A DNA stretch of 64,000 bases from Lewinellaceae bacterium (GCA_020636315.1 JACJYA010000007.1:248001-312000); one strand, 5' to 3'. Counted from the first letter of the stretch, positions 49,631-58,550 are shown. Made by a program: numbers and translations. The notes: generated from the sequence alone by a model not told the origin.

Positions 49631-50281
49631 ATGAAATGGGTTTTCCCACTGCTTATCTTGTTCTGCACCTCCCTCCCTGTCTCCGCACAGCTGAAACTGG
49701 GCCTGCGCATGGGTATGAGCACCACTATGGTAGATGCCAATCAGGTCGATATTCCCGGGCCGGCCGGAGGAGACTTCCTGAAGATCGGGCTGGATAAGGC
49801 CCACTTCGGAATTCATGGCGGCCTGATCATCCAGGCCCGGCTGGGGCGTTTTCTCCTTCAACCCGAGCTGCTGCTCAATTCAAACCGGGTGGATTACCGG
49901 GTGGATGACCTTGCCGGAGCCACTGTCGAATCCGCTATCCGGACGGAAAAATTCCAGTATCTCGATCTTCCGCTTTTCCTCGGGGTACAGGCCGGGCCTT
50001 TCCACCTGCAGGCCGGGCCCGAAGCACACTTTTTCATCAACAGCAGTTCGGAGCTTTTCGATTATGAAGGCTATGAACAAAAGTTCGACCAGGCTACCTT
50101 CGGATGGATTGCCGGAGTGGGCCTGGACGTCTGGAACCTCATGCTGGACCTCCGATACGAAGGCAACTTTTCCAAATTCGGAAGCCACATCACCTTCAAC
50201 GGCCAGCAATATGCTTTCGACAACAGCCCTTCCCGTATATTGCTATCTTTAGGCGTCCTGTTGGGAAAAAGAAAAAAATAA
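49631..50281 (+). CDS. PorT-like outer-membrane beta-barrel protein
   Basis: This 216-residue exported protein has a signal peptide (LLILFCTSLPVSAQ) and alternating amphipathic strands (LKLGLRMGMSTTMVDANQVD, FLLQPELLLNSNRVDYRVDD, FGWIAGVGLDVWNLMLDLRY), in keeping with the PorT/outer-membrane beta-barrel family of Bacteroidota. It ends in LSLGVLLGKRKK. Binding partners are unknown. ATG 49631 is chosen because it opens the signal peptide. Near-consensus CATATTTG at 49594-49601 could be its -7 element. The ECF sigma factor follows after 64 bases. Confidence 0.83.
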   Translation: MKWVFPLLILFCTSLPVSAQLKLGLRMGMSTTMVDANQVDIPGPAGGDFLKIGLDKAHFGIHGGLIIQARLGRFLLQPELLLNSNRVDYRVDDLAGATVESAIRTEKFQYLDLPLFLGVQAGPFHLQAGPEAHFFINSSSELFDYEGYEQKFDQATFGWIAGVGLDVWNLMLDLRYEGNFSKFGSHITFNGQQYAFDNSPSRILLSLGVLLGKRKK

Positions 50282-50345
50282 CGAGGCGATACAACCCCAG
50301 AGGCCGAAATGGCGCTCATTTAATAAAAAATGGGATCCCGGCCTT

Positions 50346-50885
50346 ATGGTCCACGCTAAAACCAGAATGACGGAAGACGAACTGATTGAGGGCTGCCTGT
50401 CCAATGACCGGCGGGCGCAAAAGGAACTGTACGACCGCTACAGCCGGGCAATGTACACGGTAGCCTATCGCATTACCAACGATTTTGACCTGGCCAACGA
50501 CGTCCTGCAGGAAGCTTTCCTGAAAGCCTTTCGGGCTTTGCCCGGTTTTCGCAGAGAATCGACACTCGGCGCCTGGATCAAAACCATCGTATTGCGCACC
50601 GCCCTCAGCAAGGTGAAGCGGCGCCCCCGTTTCGAACCGCTCGAACAGCACCCCGATGAAGATGCCATCGACTGGGGCCACCAGATCGACATCGATTACC
50701 TGGAACGGGCTATTCAGGCACTGCCCGAAGGTTACCGCATGGTTTTTGTCCTCATCGAGGTCGAAGGGTATTCTCATAAAGAAGTGGCCGACCTGATGGG
50801 GATCTCCGTGGGGACTTCCAAGTCGCAGCTTTTTTATGCAAAAAAGAGATTGCGCCAGGCTCTGGAAAAATTTCTGGACAGATGA
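50346..50885 (+). CDS. ECF-type RNA polymerase sigma factor
   Basis: This 179-residue sigma factor of the extracytoplasmic function class has region 2 (RAQKELYDRYSRAMYTVAYR and DLANDVLQEAFLKAFRALPG) and region 4 (ALPEGYRMVFVLIEVEGYSH, KEVADLMGISVGTSKSQLFY), which bind -10 and -35 type promoter parts. Its stop overlaps the start of the next gene by four bases, and that gene codes for the presumed anti-sigma factor. It may respond to envelope stress. A second ATG at 50367 lies seven codons later. Confidence 0.93.
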   Translation: MVHAKTRMTEDELIEGCLSNDRRAQKELYDRYSRAMYTVAYRITNDFDLANDVLQEAFLKAFRALPGFRRESTLGAWIKTIVLRTALSKVKRRPRFEPLEQHPDEDAIDWGHQIDIDYLERAIQALPEGYRMVFVLIEVEGYSHKEVADLMGISVGTSKSQLFYAKKRLRQALEKFLDR

Positions 50886-51493
50886 AATATCAGGAATACA
50901 ACCGGAATACACTGAAAGAAGCGTTGAGCCGGCTGCCGGAACATCAGCCGCCGGACAACCTGTGGGCCCGGATAGAATCCGGATTGGAAGTAGAGGAACA
51001 AGAGGAGGTTCTGCAAAACGCTCTTGAGGAACTGCCCGCTTACAGCCCTCCCCCTTCTGTCTGGGAAAATATTGAGAAAGGGCTGGAACGGCAGGAAAAA
51101 ACACCCCGTCTTCGCCGGCTGCGATGGGTGGCCGCGGCCAGTGTAGCTGTTTTGGTTGCCTGGTCGATAGCCTATCTATCCGGAGGGACTCAACCCCGCG
51201 CCGTTTATTCCTACGGCACGGAAAAAGCCAATCCGGGAATGCTGGCCAACAACTGGGATGCAGACGAAGAGGCCATGAACGCCGTCGTAGAAGCCTTTTC
51301 CCGGGACCCGCTCGCCAAAAGGCAGCAACAGTATGGCCGCCTGCTGGATGAATGGCAGGAACTGGAAGAAGCACGGGCCGAAATAAAAGAGATCATGGAA
51401 TTGTACGGAAAGGATGCCCGCCTGGCCCGCCAGATGGGCGAGATCGAACGGGAACGATCCAAACTGGCCAAAGCCATGGCCATGGCGATCTGA
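50882..51493 (+). CDS. Putative anti-sigma factor, single-pass membrane protein
   Basis: This 203-residue protein is coupled to the sigma factor gene by a four-base overlap, which marks it as the likely anti-sigma factor. It has one membrane segment (WVAAASVAVLVAWSIAYL, about residues 81-98). The cytoplasmic part holds two tandem copies of one motif: ALSRLPEHQPPDNLWARIES and ALEELPAYSPPPSVWENIEK, about 34 residues apart. The periplasmic part is helical and charged. The classical zinc-binding anti-sigma motif HxxxCxxC is absent, so binding may rest on the duplicated motif. A 111-base gap precedes the next gene. Confidence 0.8.
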   Translation: MKYQEYNRNTLKEALSRLPEHQPPDNLWARIESGLEVEEQEEVLQNALEELPAYSPPPSVWENIEKGLERQEKTPRLRRLRWVAAASVAVLVAWSIAYLSGGTQPRAVYSYGTEKANPGMLANNWDADEEAMNAVVEAFSRDPLAKRQQQYGRLLDEWQELEEARAEIKEIMELYGKDARLARQMGEIERERSKLAKAMAMAI

Positions 51494-51524
51494 CGGAGAC
51501 AATCTTCAGAATTTATCTTTGATT

Positions 51525-51563
51525 CAACGAGGAACCAGAAACCCAGAAAACCCAGAAACCACC
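51525..51563. repeat. Short tandem AACCCAGA-type repeat
   Basis: ACGAGGAACCAGAAACCC and further near-copies of ACCCAGAAA occur three times in a row here. The same run occurs at 52825-52850, and weaker relatives at 31351-31398 and 62748-62790. They lie between genes and may be remnants of a low-complexity intergenic repeat. Confidence 0.55.
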
Positions 51564-51604
51564 CCCTACGCCTATATCATCAAAAATTCGTTTAACCGCA
51601 GGAA

Positions 51605-52531
51605 ATGAAAAGATCTGTTTTTCGACTTTTGCTTACATCTCTGATGCTGGCGCCCCTGATCGCAGGAGGCCAGACAACCGACCTGCATGTCATCACCAAA
51701 CGCCTGGAAAAGGTATTTGCCTTCAAACCGGGGTACGAGGTCAATATCGAGGGAGAAAAGGCAGATGTACAGGTGGAGACCTGGGACAAACCTCAGATCG
51801 CTGTCCGCCTGGAACTCGTCGCCCGGCATCCCGACAAAGCCACCGCTGAAGCCGACCTGGAAAAGATCCGTTACCTGGTTGAAAGGGTAAAGAATAAGGT
51901 CTATCTGCGCAACTACATCTCCCTGAAGGAAGGCGAAAAAAAGCCGGAGTCCAACCTGCAGGCCCGATATGTCATCACTGTTCCGGAAGAATGCCCCGTT
52001 TACCTAAAGAATTACTTCGGTGAAGCCACCATCAGCAACCTCACAAGAAGCTTTCGCTTCTTTGGTGAATTCAGCAAGATCGACCTGGAAAATGTACAAG
52101 GTAATATCGACCTGCGCAGCCGTTTTGGAGACATCTTCGGCAAATTTCTGGACGGTAACGTCAGCATAGCCTCACGCCGCTCCGATATCACTTTGGAAGA
52201 GATCAAGGGCCGCTTCGACATCCAGGCCCAGTACGGGGTGGTAAGCATCCTCTCCGTTGCCGGCCTGCTGGACCTCAACATCGAGGCGGAAAAAGGAGAT
52301 GTTTATCTGTTCGACCCCAAACTGGAAGAATACGCCTACACCTTAACTGCCCGGCACGGGCAGGTCAACTACCCCAACGGCCTGGGCCTCGAATTGCTTT
52401 CCGAACAACAGGAACTCAAAAAAATGGAGTTCAAGCCGAATCAGGAATATTACCCCAGCATTACCATTGCTGTTACTTTCGGGGATGTGTATCTGGCTAA
52501 GGAGAAGCCGGGAGAGGCGAAACGGCCGTGA
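51605..52531 (+). CDS. Exported DUF4097-like beta-helix protein
   Basis: This 308-residue protein has a signal peptide (LLLTSLMLAPLIAGGQ). The rest is a series of short strand-turn repeats (FGEATISNLTRSFRFFGEFS, KIDLENVQGNIDLRSRFGDI, GNVSIASRRSDITLEEIKGR), the pattern of DUF4097-like right-handed coils. Such proteins often follow ECF sigma/anti-sigma pairs, as here, so it may be the regulated output or sense envelope state. That is inference. No catalytic residues are visible. The gene is followed by a 330-base gene-free stretch. Confidence 0.78.
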   Translation: MKRSVFRLLLTSLMLAPLIAGGQTTDLHVITKRLEKVFAFKPGYEVNIEGEKADVQVETWDKPQIAVRLELVARHPDKATAEADLEKIRYLVERVKNKVYLRNYISLKEGEKKPESNLQARYVITVPEECPVYLKNYFGEATISNLTRSFRFFGEFSKIDLENVQGNIDLRSRFGDIFGKFLDGNVSIASRRSDITLEEIKGRFDIQAQYGVVSILSVAGLLDLNIEAEKGDVYLFDPKLEEYAYTLTARHGQVNYPNGLGLELLSEQQELKKMEFKPNQEYYPSITIAVTFGDVYLAKEKPGEAKRP

Positions 52532-52863
52532 ATTGTCAAATAGCTCATTAGTCATGGGGTTTTATAAGCCGCCTACTGTACAAGGCTTTCGAACACCCCT
52601 GTCCTTACTTTTTTGCGGCCAAAAAAGTAACAAAAAACCCTTCCGCCGTTCGGCTGAGCGTTCGACTGAGCTCAGGCCGAAGTCTCACGCCGAAGCCTGA
52701 CGCAGCTTCGGCTAAGGGCCGGGGCAAACGCGGTGCTACTCCGATTTAGCCGTAAACCATCCACCGGGAGGGATAGTTCAAATAAGTGTGTCTGGGCTAC
52801 GCTAATCCGCTGGTTTCCAAGGCTACGAGGAACCCAGAAACCCAGAAACCATAAACAGCCTCC
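52532..52863. other. Gene-free stretch with palindromic repeats
   Basis: No protein is visible. The stretch contains the 26-base hairpin at 52605-52630, then a run of near-palindromes around TTCGACTGAGCTCAGGCCGA at 52660-52683 with further GCCGAAG/CTTCGGC units up to 52715, and the ACCCAGAAA-type tandem repeat at 52825-52850. It looks like a collection of repeat insertions at the 3' ends of two convergent genes. Confidence 0.55.
52605..52630. repeat. TTACTTTTTTG hairpin
   Basis: TTACTTTTTTG (52605-52615), a CGGC loop, and the exact complement CAAAAAAGTAA (52620-52630) form an 11-bp stem. I associate this sequence with frequent intergenic repeats in Bacteroidota genomes, which I could not check. 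It is not followed by a T-run in either direction. Confidence 0.65.
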
Positions 52864-54378
52864 CTACCACCCACACACCACCACCAGCTTACCTCCCTTT
52901 ACCAACGCCCCTTCTAAAAGCACACTATAAAAATACAGGCCCCGGGGCACATCCCCCACCTCCAGCCGGAATTCCCGGCTGCCCGCCCCCAGCGCTTCCT
53001 CCAGCACTGCCTGCCCAAGCCCATTGTACAACACCACCCTCCCGGGCCGCCGCAGGGCCTCCTCAAACACCACCTTGAAATAGCCGGGCGCCGGGTTGGG
53101 GAAAACGTAGGCTTTTTGCCGGGATGGCGGCTCCTCTTCTTTGGTGGAGACTACCGGCTCGCAGGGGGGCGGCGGATCTTCGCCCTCCACCAGGGGGCCG
53201 AGGCGGTAGTTGGGGAAGTAGGGAAGGGAACGGCCATGATTGAACGGCAACTGTACCGCATGCTGCTCGAAGTTACAGGCCAGGCCGGGCTCATCCGGGT
53301 TGTGGATGACGTGCAGGACATCAACAGTGGCAAAGGAGTTGATGTAAATTTTACAATCTGGGGCTAGTTGGGCGTCATGGAAATTTGTGGAAAAGGGCGA
53401 TTGATAACCGTCGAAAACTCCAACCAAAGCCTCTGAATTGATAATATTTGGAGCATTCATATCGAATTGATAAAGGCTATCTTCTGCACTTACATATAAA
53501 AACCTTGAGTTTGGGGAAAATGTAACTCCATCGGCTAACCCTTCATTTTTAATAGGAATATGCTGAAAGCTATCTAATTGTCCGCTTTGACGATCAAAGT
53601 CAAATAAAAATAATCCGTCCAGGGAATTATAACGAACATATTTTTTTCCATCGGGTGAAAAATTTGCTTGCCCTCCATCTAAAATTGCACCTCCAATTTC
53701 TTGTACATGCACTAACTGTGAACCCTGACTAGAAAGCAATAAACAGTAGTATTTATTATTTTCATGCCCTGGGCTTATTATCCACCAATCCTGTCCATTC
53801 GCATGTTTCACTGCGGCCAGTTGGCCATAAGTTAAAGGCTCGTGGACAATTGGAATATTTTTTTCAATGACACTTCCTTTCCCTTCATTTAAAGACACAT
53901 CAATTAAAGAATAATATATAATATCTGTAATAACATCAAATTCAGGTTCATATTCATATATTATATGTTTATGAAAAAAATAGTATTGGTTTGAATTTCC
54001 CGGATTAGGTAAGATAAGACAGCTTTGAGTACCAGCGGTATAGCCGTATTCGCATTGGATATCGTGTACTTCTCCTGGATTGATGTTATCTCCATTTTCC
54101 ATTAACTCATGATCTTTCCCAGCTATAAAACAACCATTTGTATAAAATAATAGGTTACCTACACTGTCTGAAATAGTTGCATTACTGACGAATATATTCA
54201 TATTAGTAACTTCATATTCAATGGAGGGAGGGAGAATATTGAAGTCTATTTTCACTCCTTCTATACCGGGGTATCCAGAAGTTGCATTGCTATCATACCC
54301 AAACATCCAAACATAATCGTGTTTTTGCCCAAAGCTAAACAAGGGAAACACTAAAAAAAGGCACCAATATTTTACCAT
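52864..54378 (-). CDS. Secreted T9SS cargo protein with beta-propeller-like repeats
   Basis: This 504-residue exported protein has a signal peptide (LFLVFPLFSFGQKH). Residues 25-400 recall a beta-propeller (IISPGHENNKYYCLLLSSQG, SQLVHVQEIGGAILDGGQAN, FSPDGKKYVRYNSLDG, GVTFSPNSRFLYVSAEDSLY). The last 90 residues are a T9SS type A sorting domain (KAYVFPNPAPGYFKVVFEEA and VLYNGLGQAV). The base composition is mosaic: the propeller region (about 53400-54380) is clearly AT-rich while the sorting domain (52864-53200) is GC-rich. The start is the ATG at 54378. Confidence 0.83.
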   Translation of the reverse strand: MVKYWCLFLVFPLFSFGQKHDYVWMFGYDSNATSGYPGIEGVKIDFNILPPSIEYEVTNMNIFVSNATISDSVGNLLFYTNGCFIAGKDHELMENGDNINPGEVHDIQCEYGYTAGTQSCLILPNPGNSNQYYFFHKHIIYEYEPEFDVITDIIYYSLIDVSLNEGKGSVIEKNIPIVHEPLTYGQLAAVKHANGQDWWIISPGHENNKYYCLLLSSQGSQLVHVQEIGGAILDGGQANFSPDGKKYVRYNSLDGLFLFDFDRQSGQLDSFQHIPIKNEGLADGVTFSPNSRFLYVSAEDSLYQFDMNAPNIINSEALVGVFDGYQSPFSTNFHDAQLAPDCKIYINSFATVDVLHVIHNPDEPGLACNFEQHAVQLPFNHGRSLPYFPNYRLGPLVEGEDPPPPCEPVVSTKEEEPPSRQKAYVFPNPAPGYFKVVFEEALRRPGRVVLYNGLGQAVLEEALGAGSREFRLEVGDVPRGLYFYSVLLEGALVKGGKLVVVCGW

Positions 54379-54435
54379 CTTTATAAAAATTAGAAGAGTG
54401 CCTTCGGCTAATAGGCCCGAAGGCACTCCATCGAT

Positions 54436-54930
54436 TCACCGAATAATCACCAGTTTCCTTGCTTCATAAACAGGAGAGTGGTTGCCTATCTTGCAATAGT
54501 AGATACCAGGCAATAATTGACTGGTATTCACATAGAAAACAGACTCCCCTGCTTCTAGTCGTTTTTCCAGGTGAACCTGCCCGCGAATATCATAAATGAT
54601 AAATAGGGTGTTATCTTTCAAAGGCTCCGTAAAATGGGCCCCATCACCGTATTGCAGCGCAGCCAGGCGTCGGCCGTGCCGGAGAGGCGGATGCCGGTTT
54701 TTTCACTTTCTTCGTCCAGCAGCAGGATGGTGTTGTCGTGCACCTGCACCTGGCGGCTGGGCCCCAGCCGGATGCCGGCGCCGGTAACGGAAACTTCCGC
54801 GGTGTTCTCCCGGATCACATAGCCGTTGTACCCGGCGGCGCCGAAGGGGGTGTCTTCCACTACGATAGCCGCCGGATCCTGGAATTGATCCGTAGATGAT
54901 AAGCGGAATTGGCCGTACCTCTCACAACAC
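54436..54930 (-). pseudogene. 3' remnant of a T9SS cargo gene
   Basis: Minus-strand sequence reads a beta-helix fragment from about 54930 (GQFRLSSTDQFQDPAAIVVE, then NGYVIRENTAEVSVTGAGIR) to a stop at 54618. After a one-frame shift it continues as the end of a T9SS sorting domain (TLFIIYDIRGQVHLEKRL, LPGIYYCKIGNH) to 54436. No start codon or upstream domain remains, and an in-frame stop lies just before 54930. It is best seen as the decayed end of a gene once longer. Confidence 0.6.
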
Positions 54931-54957
54931 TATTAGAAGATAACTGGCATGCCCCCC

Positions 54958-55998
54958 TCACACTACCCGCACCAGTTGCTCCTTTCGCTCATGAATATCC
55001 CCCAGTTGCTCCAGGATAAGGCCCAGTTGATTGGCCTCCATCCGGAAAGCATCCTCCTTGCCCGGCTCGACTGCAACCAATAGCCCCCCACTGGTTTGAG
55101 GGTCGCAGAGCAGGAAGCGCTGCCGGTCCGGCAAAGGGGCGACCTTGTGGCCATAGCTGTCCCAGTTGCGGTGGGTTCCTCCGGGTATGCATTTTTCGTC
55201 CAGGTAATGGTTGAGGATATCGAGGTTAAGGAAAGGTACTTTGTCAAATTCGACAACCGCGCTGACACCGCTGGCCTCGCACATTTCGGTGAGGTGGCCG
55301 AGCAGGCCGAAACCTGTAACATCGGTCATGGCCTTGATGTAAGGCAAGCGCCCGAAGGTTTCTCCGGCTTTATTGAGTTGCACCATACTGTCGCGGGCAA
55401 TGTTGGCATGCTCGGGCCTAAGTTTGCCCTTTTTCTGGGCGGTGCTGAGGATGCCTACTCCGATGGGCTTGGTTAGAAACAGGCGGCAGCCTGCCGTAGC
55501 GCCACCGTTCTGTTTGAGGTGAGCCTTATCGACCCTGCCCGTAACCGCCAGGCCGAAGATGGGCTCCGGGCTGTCTATGCTGTGGCCGCCGGCCAGGGGT
55601 ATCCCGGCTTCCGCGCAGGCTTTGCGGCTGCCATCGATCACTTTGTTGGCCACCTCCGGCGGGATCTTATCGATGGGCCAGCCCAGAATGGCTATGGCCA
55701 GCAGCGGGGTTCCGCCCATGGCATAGACATCACTGATGGCATTGACCGAAGCGATGCGCCCGAAATCCGCCGGGTCATCCACAATAGGCATAAAAAAATC
55801 AGTAGTGCTCACGATCGCCGTCCCGTCTCCCAGGTCGTAAACAGCGGCGTCATCCCGTTTGTCATTCCCCACCAGGAGCCGGGGAAAGTGGAATTGTTCG
55901 GCGTGGTGCTGCAGGATAGCATCCAGTACTTTGGGGGCGATCTTGCAACCACATCCTGCACCGTGGCTATACTGCGTCAGTTTGTATTCGGCGGCCAT
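54958..55998 (-). CDS. selD: Selenide, water dikinase (selenophosphate synthetase)
   Basis: SelD uses ATP to make selenophosphate, the selenium donor for selenouridine in tRNA and for selenocysteine. The 346-residue protein has the catalytic GAGCGCK (C16, C18, K19), in which the reactive position is cysteine rather than selenocysteine, the metal-binding DFFMPIVDDPADFGRIAS, and the Gly-rich AGGHSIDSPEPIFGLAVTG. Its first 22 bases overlap the end of mnmH, so the two are probably translated together. No selA or selB is in the window; tRNA modification may be the main use here. Confidence 0.95.
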   Translation of the reverse strand: MAAEYKLTQYSHGAGCGCKIAPKVLDAILQHHAEQFHFPRLLVGNDKRDDAAVYDLGDGTAIVSTTDFFMPIVDDPADFGRIASVNAISDVYAMGGTPLLAIAILGWPIDKIPPEVANKVIDGSRKACAEAGIPLAGGHSIDSPEPIFGLAVTGRVDKAHLKQNGGATAGCRLFLTKPIGVGILSTAQKKGKLRPEHANIARDSMVQLNKAGETFGRLPYIKAMTDVTGFGLLGHLTEMCEASGVSAVVEFDKVPFLNLDILNHYLDEKCIPGGTHRNWDSYGHKVAPLPDRQRFLLCDPQTSGGLLVAVEPGKEDAFRMEANQLGLILEQLGDIHERKEQLVRVV

Positions 55999-57035
55999 AG
56001 GTCATTTTCTTCAGCGAACGCTATTAAGCGCTGTGCGGTTTGCTCCGCACTGTTATTTTCTATCGGTATCGAAAAAATATTGGAATTGATCCTCTTGCTA
56101 AGAGTGTGATGGTTGTAAGCTTTATCGTAATAAACCAGGGCGATGCGGGCGGCTTCGGCAAAATCTCCGGTATCCAGAGCTTCAATAGCCGCCTTGTAAT
56201 GCTGCCCGCCCAGGCGCGTACTTATCCTGCCGAAGGCATCCTTCAGCCCTTCCAGCGGATAGCCGGAATACATTTCAACCAACCGGCCTATCCGATGTTC
56301 CAACGGCACCTCGAGGCTGAGAAGAGGAGCCCTGACCATCTGCCGCCACAAAGGGTCCGGAATGTAAACCCTGCCGATGGGGCGGCTTTCGTTCTCCAGC
56401 CAGATGCGGCGCCGGTGGTCCAGGGCCCGGAAAACTTCGAAAAGGTTATTCTCAAATTGTTCCACTGAAGGTTGCGGCGCTTCCCCCAGGGCGCCAAAAG
56501 CAGAGCCCTTGTGGTGAGCCAGGCCCTCCAGGTCGATCACCTGTTCGCCCAGCTTCTCTAAAGCAGTAATGACATCCGTCTTTCCGGAACCCGTAGGCCC
56601 GCCCACTATAATAAAGGGAGGGCAGCATGCGGCAAACTGCTCCAGAATATAATTGCGATAAGCTTTATACCCCCCTGTTAAAACCTGAACGTCCATCCCC
56701 GCCAGGCTGAGCAACCACCCCATACTGCTGCTGCGCTGGCCGCCCCTCCAGCAATGAAGGGCCACCTTGCCGGACGGCGCCTTCTTTCGGGCCTCTTCGA
56801 CAAACCCTCGCATTTTGGGCCCTACAAACTCCAGTCCCTCCAGAAATGCCTGATCGGGATCAACCTGTTTGTAGATCGTTCCCACCACTGCTCGTTCTTC
56901 ATTGGTAAAAAGAGGCAGGTTCAGCGCTCCGGGAATGTGCCCTTTTTCATACTCCGCCGGGGTACGCACATCGAACAGTACCCTCCCTTTTTCCAACTCC
57001 AGTACATCGCTAACCGTAATCTTTTTAGTTGACAA
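55977..57035 (-). CDS. mnmH: tRNA 2-selenouridine synthase
   Basis: MnmH (SelU) replaces sulfur by selenium at the wobble 2-thiouridine of tRNAs, using selenophosphate. The 352-residue protein has a rhodanese domain with the catalytic C95 in ALHCWRGGQRSSS and a P-loop domain with GGPTGSGKT (145-153). Both parts are of usual length. The start is a TTG at 57035, preceded by a GGAGAG sequence; no ATG fits. It lies 21 bases after glpK and overlaps selD, giving an apparent operon glpK-mnmH-selD. Confidence 0.94.
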   Translation of the reverse strand: MSTKKITVSDVLELEKGRVLFDVRTPAEYEKGHIPGALNLPLFTNEERAVVGTIYKQVDPDQAFLEGLEFVGPKMRGFVEEARKKAPSGKVALHCWRGGQRSSSMGWLLSLAGMDVQVLTGGYKAYRNYILEQFAACCPPFIIVGGPTGSGKTDVITALEKLGEQVIDLEGLAHHKGSAFGALGEAPQPSVEQFENNLFEVFRALDHRRRIWLENESRPIGRVYIPDPLWRQMVRAPLLSLEVPLEHRIGRLVEMYSGYPLEGLKDAFGRISTRLGGQHYKAAIEALDTGDFAEAARIALVYYDKAYNHHTLSKRINSNIFSIPIENNSAEQTAQRLIAFAEENDLWPPNTN

Positions 57036-57056
57036 GTCTCTCCTGATTTAACTTTT

Positions 57057-58550
57057 TTACTCCTCCTTCTCCCAATCCATTGCTCTTCTGACGGCTTTCT
57101 GCCATCCTTTGTACAACTTTTCCCGTTCTTCCTGTTCCATTGACGGTGCAAAGGTAGTATCCAGTTGCCATTTGTCCGAGATATCTTCCGGATACCAGTA
57201 GCCCACTGCCAGGCCGGCAAGGTAAGCGGCGCCAAGGGCAGTCGTTTCAATGATTCGAGGGCGATCGACATTTGCCCCCAGAATATCCGCCTGGAACTGC
57301 ATCAACAGGTCATTGGCGCAGGCTCCTCCATCAACACGCAGTGTTTTCAGCCTCAGGCCGGAGTCTTTTTCCATAGCATCCAGCACATCGCGCGTCTGGT
57401 AGGCCAGAGATTCGAGCGTTGCGCGGATGAGGTGGGCTTTAGTCGTGCCCCGTGTCAGCCCGAGAATGGCGCCCCGGGCGTACATGTCCCAGTAGGGAGC
57501 GCCAAGGCCGGCAAAAGCCGGGACGACGTAAACGCCGTCCGTATGGGGCACTTTCATGGCAAAATACTCAGAATCGGGAGCTTCATCGATGATCTTCAAT
57601 CCGTCCCGCAACCATTGTATAGCAGCACCGGCAATGAAAACACTGCCCTCGAGAGCATATTGCGGAGTACCATCCAGCTTACTGGCAATAGTGGTGACAA
57701 GGCCGGAACGGGAAGTTACCATCTCATCCCCGGTTGTCATCAGCATGAAACATCCGGTGCCATAAGTATTCTTGGCCATCCCGGGGCTGTGGCAGGCCTG
57801 TCCGAAAAGCGCTGCCTGCTGGTCTCCCGCTATACCGGCAATAGGCACCGGCTCCCCCAATACCGATTCAACGGTATGGCCATATACTTCGCTGGAACGG
57901 CGCACCTCAGGAAGCATGCCTGCCGGAATACCCAGTATATCCATAAGGTGGGTGTCCCATTCCAGTTGCTTTATGTTATAGAGCAGGGTTCGGGAAGCAT
58001 TGGTGTAATCCGTAACGTGGACTTTCCCACCGGTCAGGTTCCAGATGAGCCAGGAGTCCACTGTACCAAAGCACAATTCTCCTTTTGCGGCCTGTTCACG
58101 GGCGCCCGGTACATTATCGAGCATCCACTTTACTTTTGTGCCGGAGAAATAAGCATCGGCCAGCAGGCCTGTATTTTCCCGGATGTATGGCTCGTGGCCA
58201 TCCGCTTTGAGTTTACTGCAGATGGAGGCCGTGCGGCGGTCCTGCCAAACGATGGCATTGTGGATGGGTTCACCCGTCCTGCGGTTCCAGACTACCGCCG
58301 TTTCTCTTTGATTGGTGATGCCGATACCCGCCACCTGCCCGGGGGAGACTTTCTGATTGCGAAGCAGAGCCTGAACGACTTTCAGCTGAGTGTTCCAGAT
58401 CTCCTTCGGATCGTGTTCCACCCATCCCGGCCGGGGGTATATCTGGGTGAATTCCTGTTGCTCAACGGCTTTTATATTTCCCTCCTGGTCAAAAAGGATG
58501 GCTCTTGAGCTGGTTGTACCCTGGTCAAGGGCGAGGATGTAGGTTTGCAT
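57057..58550 (-). CDS. glpK: Glycerol kinase
   Basis: GlpK phosphorylates glycerol to glycerol 3-phosphate. The 497-residue protein has the ATP-binding start ILALDQGTTSSRAILFD, the region GWVEHDPKEIWNTQ, GIAGDQQAALFGQACHSPG and NTYGTGCFMLMTTGDEMV, and the conserved VDGGACANDLLMQFQADIL. Length is normal. The ATG at 58550 is chosen over a TTG two codons before. No glycerol permease or glycerol-3-phosphate dehydrogenase is adjacent. It is the first gene of a run with mnmH and selD. Confidence 0.95.
   Translation of the reverse strand: MQTYILALDQGTTSSRAILFDQEGNIKAVEQQEFTQIYPRPGWVEHDPKEIWNTQLKVVQALLRNQKVSPGQVAGIGITNQRETAVVWNRRTGEPIHNAIVWQDRRTASICSKLKADGHEPYIRENTGLLADAYFSGTKVKWMLDNVPGAREQAAKGELCFGTVDSWLIWNLTGGKVHVTDYTNASRTLLYNIKQLEWDTHLMDILGIPAGMLPEVRRSSEVYGHTVESVLGEPVPIAGIAGDQQAALFGQACHSPGMAKNTYGTGCFMLMTTGDEMVTSRSGLVTTIASKLDGTPQYALEGSVFIAGAAIQWLRDGLKIIDEAPDSEYFAMKVPHTDGVYVVPAFAGLGAPYWDMYARGAILGLTRGTTKAHLIRATLESLAYQTRDVLDAMEKDSGLRLKTLRVDGGACANDLLMQFQADILGANVDRPRIIETTALGAAYLAGLAVGYWYPEDISDKWQLDTTFAPSMEQEEREKLYKGWQKAVRRAMDWEKEE

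Noticed and set aside
50316..51374. Open frame of 352 codons opposite the sigma and anti-sigma genes
   Set aside because: It is antisense to two overlapping, well-supported genes and has no recognisable start context or domain.
51525..52850. Spaced short direct repeats that might suggest a CRISPR array
   Set aside because: Units are under 12 bases, imperfect, without regular spacers, and there are no cas genes.
57165..58508. Open frame of 447 codons on the plus strand
   Set aside because: It is antisense to glpK, which has complete family motifs over its full length.
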